Assembly: GCF_022662575.1 (NCBI RefSeq)
Contig: NZ_JALBFU010000005.1
Span: forward strand, 1-48,015
DNA from: Luteimonas aquatica
Lineage (GTDB): Bacteria > Pseudomonadota > Gammaproteobacteria > Xanthomonadales > Xanthomonadaceae
Direction of reading: 5' to 3'
DNA: 48,015 nucleotides
Below the pieces are notes generated by a model. That model had not been told where the DNA came from. It saw nothing but the letters and a program-made list of their open reading frames with translations, and did no database searches. The stretch's first letter is position 1; each line of letters begins with the position of its first letter. Made by a program: the position numbers and the translations under genes. Below are positions 10,786-19,270 of this stretch, in pieces.

Positions 10786-11108
10786 CGCGGCTTGCGGGAG
10801 ATGCCGTAGAAGGCCAGGTTGCCCAGGCCCAGGGCCACCAGCAGGATCGCCAGGGTCGAAGGCCGGATGTCGTCCAGGCCGAGCGCGGTGATCACGCCGA
10901 AGCCGATGCCCAGTGCGACCAGGGTGATGCCCCAGCGCAGCGACGACAGGCGGCGGTTGGCCTCGTCGCCTTCCAGCAGGCCGCGCACCAGCTCGGGAGA
11001 GCCGTTGCCGGAGACCAGCTGCTTGCGCACGCGGGCATCGACCACCGCCTTGATCGAATAGGCGATGCAGACGAACAGGGAAATCGGGACCAGCACATCG
11101 AAATTCAT
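10782..11108 (-). CDS. Small membrane protein, DUF6249-like
   Basis: 108 aa. Three hydrophobic segments are seen: residues 4-20 (near the N-terminus), about 60-77 (WGITLVALGIGFGVITAL) and about 84-102. The cytoplasmic stretch between them (VDARVRKQLVSGNGSPELVRGLLEGDE) resembles DUF6249 proteins of Xanthomonadaceae, often encoded beside an ECF sigma factor and a second regulator, as here. The function of the family is not known. It overlaps the aspartyl protease gene by 4 bp and is divergent from the sigma factor gene, sharing a 137-bp regulatory region that holds an inverted repeat. Confidence 0.7.
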   Translation of the reverse strand: MNFDVLVPISLFVCIAYSIKAVVDARVRKQLVSGNGSPELVRGLLEGDEANRRLSSLRWGITLVALGIGFGVITALGLDDIRPSTLAILLVALGLGNLAFYGISRKPR

Positions 11109-11130
11109 CGGAGCGACCTCGGGGTTCGGG

Positions 11131-11150
11131 CGGTACCGGGTTCGGTACCG
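11131..11150. promoter_or_regulatory. Inverted repeat in divergent promoter region
   Basis: CGGTACC and GGTACCG flank the hexamer GGGTTC, giving a 20-bp near-perfect dyad between the DUF6249-like gene and the ECF sigma gene. It could be an operator for either promoter or the stem of a leader hairpin. Assignment is inferred from position only. Confidence 0.35.
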
Positions 11151-11245
11151 TTCGCGGCAAGGGATACGGCGGCCGCCCGGCCGGTTGCAGCCCTGCGCCG
11201 AAAAGCCCTTGCAACCGTCCGCCCCTTGGGCGTATCCCGTCGCAG

Positions 11246-11824
11246 ATGGATGCCGCCGACCGTGCCCTCGTCGACGCCGTGCTCGCCGGTCGCGCGGGCG
11301 CGTTCGAACGGCTCGTGCGCGAATACCAGGGCCTGTGCTGGCACGTGATCCAGCGCATGGTGCGGCACCCGGAGGACACCCGCGAGCTGTGCCAGGAGGC
11401 GTTCCTGCGCGTGCACCGCTACCTGCACCAGTACCGCTTCGACAGTCCATTGAAGTCGTGGATCGGCCAGGTCGCCTATTCGGTGGCCAAGCGCCACCTG
11501 GAGCGCAAGCGCATCCCGCTGGCCGAGCCCGTCGCCGTCGCGGACGAGGAGGACGGCCTGTCGCCGCTGGAGAGGATCGACGACGGCACCGACCTGCAGG
11601 CCGCGCACGCCGACGCCGAGGAACAGCGCCGGCTGCACGCCGCGATCGAGGCGCTGCCGCCGCTGCAGCGCACGCTGCTGACCTTGTACCATCTGGAGGA
11701 ACTGCCGATTGGCGAGATCGCGGCCATCACCGGACTGGCCGAGGGTACGATCAAGAGCCACCTGTTCCGCAGCCGCAAGACACTGCGCGAGATGCTCGAA
11801 GCGCGCATCGGAGTCGCCGCATGA
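11246..11824 (+). CDS. ECF-type RNA polymerase sigma factor
   Basis: 192 aa. Region 2 spans residues about 19-90, with the -10 recognition and core-binding signature EDTRELCQEAFLRVHRYL and a following LKSWIGQVAYSVAKRHL. A linker with acidic residues separates it from region 4 (about 128-185), which ends in a helix-turn-helix (IGEIAAITGLAEGTIKSHLFRSR). It should direct RNA polymerase to a small stress regulon; the trigger is unknown. The next gene overlaps by ATGA and encodes a membrane protein that could be its anti-sigma factor. ECF factors often control their own promoter, so the divergent region upstream is the likely site. Confidence 0.92.
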   Translation: MDAADRALVDAVLAGRAGAFERLVREYQGLCWHVIQRMVRHPEDTRELCQEAFLRVHRYLHQYRFDSPLKSWIGQVAYSVAKRHLERKRIPLAEPVAVADEEDGLSPLERIDDGTDLQAAHADAEEQRRLHAAIEALPPLQRTLLTLYHLEELPIGEIAAITGLAEGTIKSHLFRSRKTLREMLEARIGVAA

Positions 11825-12261
11825 ATCGCCGCAACCACGCATTCGACGAACACCAATGGCAGGCGCAGGAACACGCGCGCAGCGCCGTCCGCGACGGTCG
11901 CGCCGATGCGGACGCCGGCGAGCTGCGCGTCGCCCGCGCCTTGCGCGAGGCGCCGCCCATGGCGCTGCCGGCCGACTTCGCCGCACGGGTCGCGACGCTG
12001 GCGCGCGCGCGCGCGGCCGCGTCGAGCCTGCTGGAACAGCGCCTGCTGTGCGCACTGGGCTGCGCCCTGGGCGTGTCGGCGGCGGCGGTCGTGGTCGAGT
12101 CCGGCCGCGGCTGGGTCGCCGAACTGGCCGCGCTCCTGCCCGGTGGCGTCGACGCCACGGGCTGGGTCGCCGCCACCGCGCTGTGCCTGCTGGCCAACTG
12201 GGGCTGGGGCGCGTTGCGCCGCCCACACGCGGCCAGGGACGAATACGCGAGCAAGCGCTAG
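11821..12261 (+). CDS. Membrane protein, probable anti-sigma factor partner
   Basis: 146 aa. The N-terminal part (residues 1-60) is charged and soluble, with a LPADFAARVATLARAR stretch like the linker before the membrane segment in anti-sigma proteins. Two hydrophobic stretches follow, about residues 75-97 and 104-125. The cytoplasmic part would be free to bind the sigma factor. The gene overlaps the ECF sigma gene by ATGA, the normal arrangement for a sigma/anti-sigma pair. No zinc-binding His-x3-Cys-x2-Cys motif is seen, so it is not a classical zinc anti-sigma. Role inferred from context. Confidence 0.62.
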   Translation: MNRRNHAFDEHQWQAQEHARSAVRDGRADADAGELRVARALREAPPMALPADFAARVATLARARAAASSLLEQRLLCALGCALGVSAAAVVVESGRGWVAELAALLPGGVDATGWVAATALCLLANWGWGALRRPHAARDEYASKR

Positions 12262-12941
12262 CCCAGGGCGCTGTCGATCGCCGCGTCGAAGATCGCATTG
12301 GTCGCCAGGAAGAAGGCGGCCGTCAGCAGCAGCAAGGCCACCGCCTGCGCCGCCATCCACCACGCCGCCCATGCCGGCAGCGCATGGCCGCCGCGCTGCA
12401 GCACGCGCGTGTTCGAAAGGCGGTCGTGCAGGGCGAGCCGGCGCGGCGGCAGCGCCGCCATCGCGTGGCCGAGGTTGAGCGTGAGCCAGGACAGCGCGCC
12501 GGCGAAATGCCGTCCCAGCGCGCGCAGCGCGCCGATGCGCAGGCCCGACGCGTCGGCGATCTGCAGCCGCAGCGCACGCTGGCCGGGCGTGGCCTGGCGC
12601 GCGGAAGCCTCCAGGCCCATGCGGTAGAGCGCGCCGAGCAGCGCGAACAGCAGGATCGGCGGCCACAGCAGGGCGAACAGGTCGTGGCGCAGCGCGCCCA
12701 GCGCCTGACGCAGGGCGGGATCGGAGAGCCAGCTCCAGGCCAGTTCGGCCGGCGGCGCGCCCACGGCCGCCGCCTCGGTCATGCCGCGCACCATGCCCTG
12801 CAGGAAGGCGGCGTAGTCGGCGGCGACGGCGGCGCCGCCGCCGGCCAGGTGCCGCCACAGCAGCAGGGCGGTCGGCACGGCGACGATCGCCGCATCGAGC
12901 GACCAGGCCGCATAGCGTCGCCAGAACCCGGCGGGCGTCAT
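12258..12941 (-). CDS. RDD family inner-membrane protein
   Basis: 227 aa. It begins GFWRRYAAWSLDAAIVAVP, the RDD-family opening with the Arg and Asp in the first transmembrane helix. It has further helices at about residues 95-115 and 185-210, plus the family stretch QATPGQRALRLQIADASG. RDD proteins are polytopic; some act in transport, but most have no known function. The gene starts 10 bp after the tatC stop and is probably read with tatABC. Its 3' end overlaps by 4 bp the convergent anti-sigma-like gene. Confidence 0.82.
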   Translation of the reverse strand: MTPAGFWRRYAAWSLDAAIVAVPTALLLWRHLAGGGAAVAADYAAFLQGMVRGMTEAAAVGAPPAELAWSWLSDPALRQALGALRHDLFALLWPPILLFALLGALYRMGLEASARQATPGQRALRLQIADASGLRIGALRALGRHFAGALSWLTLNLGHAMAALPPRRLALHDRLSNTRVLQRGGHALPAWAAWWMAAQAVALLLLTAAFFLATNAIFDAAIDSALG

Positions 12942-12951
12942 CGATGCCGGG

Positions 12952-13716
12952 TCAGTGCGCGCGTTCGTCGGCGGGCGCGTCCGCCTTGGGCGCCAGCAGC
13001 CGCGCGGCCCAGATGCCGGCCTCGTAGAGCAGCATCATCGGCAGGGCCAGCATCAGCTGCGAGACCACGTCGGGCGGGGTGATCACCGCGGCCAGCACGA
13101 AGATCGCCACGATGGCGTAGCCGCGCCATTCGCGCAGCTGCGCCGGCGTCACCCAGCCCAGCAGCACCAGGATCACCAGCGCCACCGGCAGCTCGAAGCT
13201 GGCGCCGAAGGCGAAGAAGATCACCAGCACGAAATCCAGGTAGGCGCCGATGTCGGGCGTGATCGCGACGATGTCCGGCTTGAAATGCAGCAGGAAGGTG
13301 AAGACCGAGGGCAGCACCAGGAAATAGGCGAAGGCGCAGCCGGCGTAGAACAGCGTGACCGAGGAGGCCAGCAGCGGCACGGCCAGGCGCTTCTCGCGCT
13401 GGTACAGGCCGGGCGCCACGAACGCCCACAGCTGATATAGCAGCCAGGGCGCGGCGGCGAACAGCGCGACGAAGAAGGTCAGCTTGACCGGCGCGAAGAA
13501 GGCGCCGGCCGGATTCATCGCGATCATCTGCTGGCCGTTGGGCAGGCGCGCGATCAGCGGCATGGCCAGCCAGGTGTAGAGCTGGCTGGTGAAGGGCAGC
13601 AGCGCCACCAGCACCACCAGCAGGCCGATCACGCCGCGCAGCAGGCGCGCGCGCAGCTCGATCAGATGGCTGATCAGGCTGGTCTCGCTGTCGTCGAGCT
13701 CAGGCGGGCCGGACAT
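12952..13716 (-). CDS. tatC: Sec-independent protein translocase TatC
   Basis: 254 aa with six transmembrane helices. TatC is the receptor for twin-arginine signal peptides of folded exported proteins. Family markers are SLISHLIELRARLL at the N-terminus, the FxxP-like start of the periplasmic loop with NPAGAFFAPVKLTFF, the YQLWAFVAPGLYQREKR segment and the late ITPPDVVSQLMLALPMMLLYE. The start at 13716 gives the family N-terminus and a 17-bp overlap with tatB. Gene order tatA-tatB-tatC is normal. Confidence 0.97.
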   Translation of the reverse strand: MSGPPELDDSETSLISHLIELRARLLRGVIGLLVVLVALLPFTSQLYTWLAMPLIARLPNGQQMIAMNPAGAFFAPVKLTFFVALFAAAPWLLYQLWAFVAPGLYQREKRLAVPLLASSVTLFYAGCAFAYFLVLPSVFTFLLHFKPDIVAITPDIGAYLDFVLVIFFAFGASFELPVALVILVLLGWVTPAQLREWRGYAIVAIFVLAAVITPPDVVSQLMLALPMMLLYEAGIWAARLLAPKADAPADERAH

Positions 13717-14101
13717 CGTCTTTGCTTTCCTGCGCCTGGGTGTCCGGGGACGGCTCGCGATCGTCGGTCGGGGCGGCGGCGACGGACGCTTCCTGCGCCG
13801 GCGGCGCGTCGACGCGCGCGCCGTCGCGGATCGCGTCGAACTCCTGGCGCGCCTCGGCATCGGCGGCGCGCACGCGCGCGTCGAGGTCGCGCACCGCGGT
13901 TTGGGTATCGCGCATGCTGCGCTTGAGTTCCTCGGCCGCCAGTTCGCGTTCCAGCTCGTTCTTCACCGAGGCCCACTGCGCGCGCGCGCGGCGCACCCAC
14001 AGCCCGGCGAAGCGCGCCGCCTTGGGCAGGCGCTCGGGGCCGAGCACGATCAGCGCGACCACGGCGATGACCACGAATTCGGGAAAGTCGATGCCAAACA
14101 T
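13700..14101 (-). CDS. tatB: Sec-independent protein translocase TatB
   Basis: 133 aa. A short N-terminal transmembrane helix (residues 5-21, FPEFVVIAVVALIVLGP) is followed by the hinge GPERLP, the TatB hallmark, then a long amphipathic and charged helical region (residues 25-100) and a low-complexity acidic tail. It forms the substrate-receptor complex with TatC. The gene overlaps tatC by 17 bp, implying coupled translation. Confidence 0.95.
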   Translation of the reverse strand: MFGIDFPEFVVIAVVALIVLGPERLPKAARFAGLWVRRARAQWASVKNELERELAAEELKRSMRDTQTAVRDLDARVRAADAEARQEFDAIRDGARVDAPPAQEASVAAAPTDDREPSPDTQAQESKDDVRPA

Positions 14102-14177
14102 TCAGTCGCCAGGAAGTCTCGCGCGGGCCGGATGGCGGCCGCGCCCCGGCGCGCGCCTCGCGGCCCCGCCGTCGGGA

Positions 14178-14408
14178 TCAGCGGGGAGCGTTGCTGTCGC
14201 TGCGCTGCTCGTTCTCGGACTTGCTGCCGTCCTGGCGCGACTGGTCGCCGAGCTGGCCCGCCGGCTTGTCCTCGTCGCGCATGCCCTTCTTGAATTCGTT
14301 GACGGCCTTGCCGAGATCCTTGGCGCCGCTGGTGAGACGCTTGGTGCCGAACACGAGCAATACGATCGCGAGTACGACCAGCCAGTGCCAGATGCTGAAA
14401 CCGCCCAT
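14178..14408 (-). CDS. tatA: Sec-independent protein translocase TatA
   Basis: 76 aa. An N-terminal transmembrane helix ([16 protein letters not shown]) is followed by the FGTKRL hinge and an amphipathic helix ([16 protein letters not shown]), then a polar tail. TatA oligomers form the translocation pore or weaken the membrane for folded proteins. It lacks the Pro of the TatB hinge, which separates the two paralogs. First gene of the tatABC-RDD operon. Confidence 0.96.
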   Translation of the reverse strand: MGGFSIWHWLVVLAIVLLVFGTKRLTSGAKDLGKAVNEFKKGMRDEDKPAGQLGDQSRQDGSKSENEQRSDSNAPR

Positions 14409-14456
14409 GGCGTGCCTCGCAGTGGGGTGAAGGTGTCGCTACAGGATACCGCAGGG

Positions 14457-14488
14457 CCCGCGCGCCGTTGTGACCTGCGGCGCGCGGG
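14457..14488 (-). terminator. Strong GC hairpin after the SYLF gene
   Basis: A perfect 11-bp stem (CCCGCGCGCCG / CGGCGCGCGGG) with a 10-nt loop lies 10 bp after the SYLF gene stop and before tatA. There is no clear T-tract, so it may end or stabilise the SYLF transcript. Confidence 0.5.
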
Positions 14489-14498
14489 CGGGCGCGAA

Positions 14499-15455
14499 TC
14501 AGGGCGTGGCCGGCAGCGGCTCGCTGGTGGCCGGGTTGTCGTTCACCGGTTGGAAAGGCTGGGGCTGCGGTTCGGGCTGGGCGGCCGGCGCCGCGACGGG
14601 CTGCGCGGCGTTCTGGGCGGGCGCATTCAGCGGCTGCGTGGTCGTGGCCGGCGCGCCGGCGGGCGCGGTGGCCGCCGCCGGTGCCGGCGCGGCCTCGCCG
14701 TAGCGCGCGGCCTCGTCGCTGGCGCGCGAGCTGCGGGCGTTGCGGGCGATGTTGCTGGCCTCCTCCAGGCGGTCGCGGAAACCGACCACGGCGTCGGACG
14801 GGCGCTGCGGCTCGCGGCCCTCGAAGATCATGCGCGGGGTGGTGTCGCGCCCGTAGACCGACTCGTTGGCGGCATCGTCGATGGACAGCACCGCGCCGTC
14901 GAGGGCGATGCCGGCGAACAGGCCGCGCGCGCGCGACCAGGACCAGATCTCGGCCTTGAGCTGGCCGTCCGTGGCGGCGGCGGCGTTGCGGCCCACCGGG
15001 CCGGCGGCCACGCCGGCATCGGCGCCCAGGGTGAACTTGCCGTTGACGATCGATTCCAGGCTGCGGTCGTTGCGGAACACCAGCACGATGTCGGCCGACT
15101 GCACGCCGGCCTGGAAGCCGATGCTGCCGCCGGTGAGCTTGATGAAGCTGGGGTTGGACCAGGTGCCGTCCGGGCGCTTGACCGAGAGCAGGCCGTGGCC
15201 GCGGCGGCCGCCCAGCACCAGGCCGACCTTCAGCGCGTCCGGCACGACCACGATCGCGCGGCCCTCGTCGAGCAGCTTGTCCGGGATGCCGGATTCGGGA
15301 ATCTGCTGGATGGTGGTGAGCACGCGCGTGGCGTCCTGCGCGCGCTTGTCCTCGTCGGCGCCGGCCCAGGCCGAGGAGACCACGCCCATCGACAGGGTGA
15401 GGGCGGTGGCGAGCAGGGCGAGGCGCAGGGCGGGCGAGCGGTGGGTCACAGGCAT
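14499..15455 (-). CDS. SYLF (Ysc84-type) lipid-binding domain protein, exported
   Basis: 318 aa. An N-terminal signal peptide (hydrophobic core LRLALLATALTLSMGVV, cleavage near AWA-GAD) is followed by a SYLF domain at about residues 35-225: ATRVLTTIQQ, IVVVPDALKVGLVLGGRRG, SIGFQAGVQSADIVLVF and WSRARGLFAGIALDG. SYLF domains bind phosphoinositides or other lipids in eukaryotes; bacterial members are periplasmic or outer-membrane proteins of unclear role. The last 75 residues are Pro/Ala/Gln-rich. ATG 15455 is chosen over 15473 because GGAG sits 7 nt before it and the signal peptide then begins normally. Divergent from hemH. Confidence 0.85.
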   Translation of the reverse strand: MPVTHRSPALRLALLATALTLSMGVVSSAWAGADEDKRAQDATRVLTTIQQIPESGIPDKLLDEGRAIVVVPDALKVGLVLGGRRGHGLLSVKRPDGTWSNPSFIKLTGGSIGFQAGVQSADIVLVFRNDRSLESIVNGKFTLGADAGVAAGPVGRNAAAATDGQLKAEIWSWSRARGLFAGIALDGAVLSIDDAANESVYGRDTTPRMIFEGREPQRPSDAVVGFRDRLEEASNIARNARSSRASDEAARYGEAAPAPAAATAPAGAPATTTQPLNAPAQNAAQPVAAPAAQPEPQPQPFQPVNDNPATSEPLPATP

Positions 15456-15662
15456 GAGGGGCTCCGGAAGCATGGAAGGCGGTGCATGGCGGCGGCGCTG
15501 CGCGTGCGGGGATGGGCGATCGACACGACCCTAAGCGGCGCGGCGTGAATCGATTCTGAGTTTCGCACATCGCGCTCGGGCATCCGGGATGACTCGGACG
15601 GCGGCGCGAAGTTCCGCGGCGGGCCCCCGCATGCCGTCCGCGACACCGCCTTCTGCCATCCT

Positions 15663-16655
15663 ATGCGCATGCCAGCAGCTCCTGCCCGCGACCGTGCCGC
15701 CCTCCTGCTCGTCAATCTCGGCACGCCCGAGGCGCCCACCGCCCCGGCGGTGCGGCGCTACCTGGGCGAATTCCTCGGCGACCGGCGGGTGGTGCAGCTC
15801 TCGCGCTGGCTGTGGCTGCCGCTGCTGCACGGGGTGATCCTGCCGCTGCGCAGCCGGCGCGTGGCGCGCAAGTACGCCGAGATCTGGCTGCCGGGCGGAT
15901 CGCCGCTGGCCGTGCACACCCGGCGCCTGGCCGAGGCGCTGCAGGCCCGCCTGCCGCTGCCGGTGGCGCATGCGATGCGCTACGGCGCGCCCGCCATCGC
16001 GGATGCGCTGCACGCGCTGGCGCGCCAGGGCCGCGACCGCATCCTGGTGCTGCCGCTGTACCCGCAGTACTCGACCACGACCACGGCCTCGGTGGCCGAC
16101 GCGCTAACCGCCTTCTCCCGCGCGCACGGCGCCCTGGCGCCGCAGCTGCGCATGATCGACCAGTACGCCACCGATGCCGGCGTGGTCGGCGCGCTCGCCG
16201 CCTCGATCCGCGCGCACTGGCAGGCGCATGGCCGCGGCGAGCGCCTGCTGCTGTCCTTCCACGGCATCCCGCAGCGGCTGGTCGACGCGGGCGATCCCTA
16301 CGCCCAGCAGTGCCGGGCCACGGCGCAGGCGCTGGCGCGGGCGCTCGATCTCGCCCCGGAGGCCTGGACGATGACCTTCCAGTCGCGCTTCGGCCGCGAG
16401 CGCTGGCTGCTGCCGGCCACCGACGCCACGCTGCAGGCGCTGGCGGCCGAGGGCGTGCGGCGCGTGGACGTGGCCTGTCCCGGATTTCCGGTGGACTGCC
16501 TGGAGACGCTGGAGGAGATCGCGATCCAGAACGCCGCGTGTTTCCGCGACGCCGGCGGCGAGCGCCTGTCCTACATTCCCTGCCTCAACGATGCGCCGGC
16601 GCACGCCGACGCGCTCGCCGCGCTGGTGCGCGGCCACCTGGAGACATGGACGTGA
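15663..16655 (+). CDS. hemH: Ferrochelatase
   Basis: 330 aa. Inserts Fe2+ into protoporphyrin IX, the last step of heme synthesis. Seen are the N-terminal [13 protein letters not shown], the catalytic His200 in [11 protein letters not shown], the [11 protein letters not shown] motif and the acidic metal-site stretch [12 protein letters not shown]. Length is normal for the proteobacterial enzyme. No Cys cluster for an iron-sulfur centre is evident at the C-terminus. A second ATG (Met3) is an alternative start. The stop overlaps the start of the next gene by one base, so both are probably one transcript. Confidence 0.96.
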   Translation: MRMPAAPARDRAALLLVNLGTPEAPTAPAVRRYLGEFLGDRRVVQLSRWLWLPLLHGVILPLRSRRVARKYAEIWLPGGSPLAVHTRRLAEALQARLPLPVAHAMRYGAPAIADALHALARQGRDRILVLPLYPQYSTTTTASVADALTAFSRAHGALAPQLRMIDQYATDAGVVGALAASIRAHWQAHGRGERLLLSFHGIPQRLVDAGDPYAQQCRATAQALARALDLAPEAWTMTFQSRFGRERWLLPATDATLQALAAEGVRRVDVACPGFPVDCLETLEEIAIQNAACFRDAGGERLSYIPCLNDAPAHADALAALVRGHLETWT

Positions 16656-17578
16656 TGCAGGACTTCTCGCTGGAGATCCCGCTCGGCCGCATCACCGCCC
16701 TGCGCGCCGGTACCCCGGGCGCGCCGCGCGTGCTGGCGCTGCACGGCTGGCTCGACAACGCCGCCAGCTTCGTGCCGTTGGCGCCGCACCTGCACGGCAT
16801 CGACCTGGTCGCGCCGGACCTGCCGGGCCACGGCGGCAGCGTGCACCTGCCGCGCGGCGCCGACTATTCCTTCGCCGGCGCGATGCACAACGTGCTCGAC
16901 ATCGCCGATGCGCTCGGCTGGGACCGCTTCGCCCTGCTCGGGCATTCGATGGGCGCCGGCATCGCCAGCCTGGTGGCGGCCGGCAGCCCGCAGCGGGTCA
17001 CGCGCCTGCTGGCCATCGAGGCGCTGGGCGCGCTGCCCGAGGCGCCCGAACGCACGGTCACGCGCCTGCGCGAGGCGGTGGCGGCTACGCGCGCGCTGGC
17101 GGGCAAGCGCTTGCGCACCTTCCCGACCCTGGAGACGGCGGTGCGCGCGCGCATGCAGGCCGGCGCCCTGGGCGTGAGCGAGGCCGCCGCGCGCCTGCTG
17201 GTGGAGCGCGGCGCGCGCGCGGTGCGGTCTGGGCAGGCGCCGGACGGCTTCGAATGGAGCAGTGACCCGCGCATGACCCTGCCGACCATGGTGCGCATGA
17301 CCGAGCCGCAGGTGCGCAACCTGATCGCCGGCATCGAGTGCCCGACGCGGGTGATCTACGCCGATCCGCCGCAGCCCTACCTGCCCGAGCCGCTGCGCAG
17401 CGAGCACGTCGCGCTGTTGCCGCGCGGGGAGCTGGTGGTCGTGCCCGGCACGCATCACCTGCACATGGAGCAGCCCGCCGCGGTGGCGGCGGCGATCGGC
17501 GATTTCTTCGTGCGCGCGGCGTCCGGACCGGATGCCGGCGCTTGCGATCCGCCGCAGACCGTGGCCGCCGGGCCGTGA
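16655..17578 (+). CDS. Alpha/beta hydrolase
   Basis: 307 aa. The fold is shown by LALHGWLDNAASF with the oxyanion HG, DLPGHGGS, the nucleophile elbow LLGHSMGAG with Ser98, and the late GTHHLHME carrying the catalytic His (near residue 267). Such enzymes hydrolyse esters or amides; the substrate is unknown. Two starts are possible: ATG 16646 and ATG 16655. The latter gives a TGATG join with hemH, and a GGAG at 16640-16643 is too close to the first, so 16655 is preferred. Confidence 0.87.
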   Translation: MQDFSLEIPLGRITALRAGTPGAPRVLALHGWLDNAASFVPLAPHLHGIDLVAPDLPGHGGSVHLPRGADYSFAGAMHNVLDIADALGWDRFALLGHSMGAGIASLVAAGSPQRVTRLLAIEALGALPEAPERTVTRLREAVAATRALAGKRLRTFPTLETAVRARMQAGALGVSEAAARLLVERGARAVRSGQAPDGFEWSSDPRMTLPTMVRMTEPQVRNLIAGIECPTRVIYADPPQPYLPEPLRSEHVALLPRGELVVVPGTHHLHMEQPAAVAAAIGDFFVRAASGPDAGACDPPQTVAAGP

Positions 17579-17591
17579 GCGCGGCGGCGGC

Positions 17592-18365
17592 ATGAGCGGG
17601 CACCCGCTTCGCCGGCGCGCGCTGGTCCTGCTGGCGGTGCTGGCGGCCGCGCTCGGCGGCCTGCTCTGGCTGTTTCCCGGCCCGCGCTTCGGCCTGGGGT
17701 TCACGCTGGCCACGGGCATCGGCAGGGACGCGTTGCAGCGGCGCATCGACGCGATCGAGGACAAGGCGATCGCCGGCGCGGCGATCGACGCGCGGGACCG
17801 GCGCTTCCTCGTCGATTTCTATCGCACACTGGCGCAGGGCGGGCGGCTGGTCGGCTTCGCGCGCCAGACCGGGCGGATGATGGACCACTATCTGGACGGC
17901 TCCGGCGCCGACTACCGGCTGGAGGCCGGGATCTTCACCGGCAACGCCAAGGTGCGCGCGCAGATGGCGCGGATGCGGCAAGAGGCCTCGCAGCAATCGT
18001 GCGACGCGGCCGTCCGCCTGTCCTCGCCCGAGTTCTACATGCCCGACCGCAGCCAGGCCGATTCGGTGTTCGGCCTGTACTACGGCCGCGTGCACCTGGC
18101 GCGGCGCCGCGCGGCCGGCGGCGGCTGCGCGCTGCACTGGCGCGCCGAGGTGCCGTGGGTCTGGCCTTCCTACCCCGAGCTGCGGCGCAAGTACGGCGAT
18201 CCGCATGCCGAGAGCTTTCCGCTGCCGAACCTGCCGAGCCTGTTCCTCGGGCCGAGGCATGCCCTGTACGTGGACAACGGGCTCGGCGAGGCGCTGGCCA
18301 GGATCGGCCTGGCCAGGCCGTTCCTGGCCTATGCCGAGTGGGACGAGGCGGACACGCCGCCCTAG
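17592..18365 (+). CDS. Hypothetical exported or membrane-anchored protein
   Basis: 257 aa. The N-terminus (basic RRRALVLLAVLAAALGGLLWLF, residues about 7-28) is an uncleaved anchor or signal peptide. The rest is soluble with no family I recognise. It contains a region rich in Arg and aromatic residues (EVPWVWPSYPELRRKYGD) and two Cys residues near residues 135 and 173. It starts 13 bp after the hydrolase stop and probably shares its transcript with hemH and the hydrolase. Function unknown. Confidence 0.75.
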   Translation: MSGHPLRRRALVLLAVLAAALGGLLWLFPGPRFGLGFTLATGIGRDALQRRIDAIEDKAIAGAAIDARDRRFLVDFYRTLAQGGRLVGFARQTGRMMDHYLDGSGADYRLEAGIFTGNAKVRAQMARMRQEASQQSCDAAVRLSSPEFYMPDRSQADSVFGLYYGRVHLARRRAAGGGCALHWRAEVPWVWPSYPELRRKYGDPHAESFPLPNLPSLFLGPRHALYVDNGLGEALARIGLARPFLAYAEWDEADTPP

Positions 18366-18374
18366 CCGGCCGCG

Positions 18375-19151
18375 TCAGCCGATCAGGGCGCGCAGCGTCG
18401 CCTTCAGGCGGCGGCCCTCGGCGTGGAAGTAGGTGCGTTCCTCGCGCCAGGCGGGGCAGCGGCCTTCGACCTCGCGCCAGAACGCGCGCGAGTGGTCGGC
18501 GTGGATCAGGTGGCACAGCTCGTGTACCAGCACGTATTCGAAAGCCTCCGCCCGTCCCAGCACCAGCGCCAGGTCCAGCGCCAGGATGCCGTTGGGCGCC
18601 AGCGATCCCCATTGCGAGGACATCGGCTTGACGCGGATGCGCGCCGGCGCGCGCGGCAGCGCCGGCAGGTAGCGCGGCAGCCAGCGCGCGACGTCGGCGC
18701 GCGCCTCGGTCTCGAAGAAATCGCGCAGGGCGCGGCGCTGCGCCGCCTCGCCGGCGCGGGCGGGCAGCTCCAGGACGAGGCCGTCGTCCTCGCGCAGCAC
18801 GCGCGCGAAACGGCCTTCGCGCCAGCGCAGCGGCAGCGCTTGGCCGCGCAGCGGCAGGCTCGCCGGTTCGCCGCGCACCAGCGGCGGGATCGGCACGTGC
18901 GCATGCGTGGCGAGCTGGCGCACCAGCCAGTCGCGGTGCTCGCGCAGGAAGCGTTCGCCGGAGATCAGGCTGGCGCGCGGCGGCAGGGTCAAGCGCGCGC
19001 CGCGCTCGTCGACCGACAGGCGCAGCCGCCGTGCGCGCGGATCGCGCACGCGCAACACCTCGACGGTGCGGCCGTCCTCGAGCAGGAAGGGCACGGTGTC
19101 GCGTTCGACGGTGCGCGGCGGGCGCGTCAGCAAGCGCGAGAGGACGGACAT
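18375..19151 (-). CDS. YgjP-like (DUF45, M48-related) metallopeptidase
   Basis: 258 aa. The zinc motif HELCH (residues 210-214) lies in YVLVHELCHLIHADHS, with the later His-x-x-Ser as third-ligand region. The preceding PMSSQWGSLAPNGIL matches the conserved K..K.RWGSC..G family stretch, here MSSQWGSL. The family N-terminus (VRDPRARRLRLSVDERG) is also present. ATG 19151 is chosen; a longer frame to 19187 adds 12 residues without similarity. Probably a cytoplasmic zinc protease of unknown substrate. Confidence 0.85.
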   Translation of the reverse strand: MSVLSRLLTRPPRTVERDTVPFLLEDGRTVEVLRVRDPRARRLRLSVDERGARLTLPPRASLISGERFLREHRDWLVRQLATHAHVPIPPLVRGEPASLPLRGQALPLRWREGRFARVLREDDGLVLELPARAGEAAQRRALRDFFETEARADVARWLPRYLPALPRAPARIRVKPMSSQWGSLAPNGILALDLALVLGRAEAFEYVLVHELCHLIHADHSRAFWREVEGRCPAWREERTYFHAEGRRLKATLRALIG

Positions 19152-19211
19152 GCGTCTATCGTAACGGTTCGTGTCCTCGCGCGGCATATTCCGGTGCGTG
19201 CTTTTTTGCGT

Positions 19212-19241
19212 CCGTCATTCCTGCTTGCGCAGGAATGACGG
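19212..19241. repeat. Palindromic CGTCATTCC-family intergenic repeat
   Basis: A perfect 13-bp inverted repeat (CCGTCATTCCTGC / GCAGGAATGACGG) with loop TTGC lies between the metallopeptidase gene and rdgC. It matches the second element at 20222-20319. This sequence family is widespread between genes in Xanthomonadaceae and other proteobacteria. Confidence 0.8.
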
Positions 19242-19270
19242 TGCGCGCTCGGGGACGTTCGCGGCCGGCG

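Noticed and set aside
18361..18366. A lone CCCTAG as a further copy of the palindromic box
   Set aside because: It has no partner arm and includes the stop codon of a hypothetical gene unrelated to secretion.
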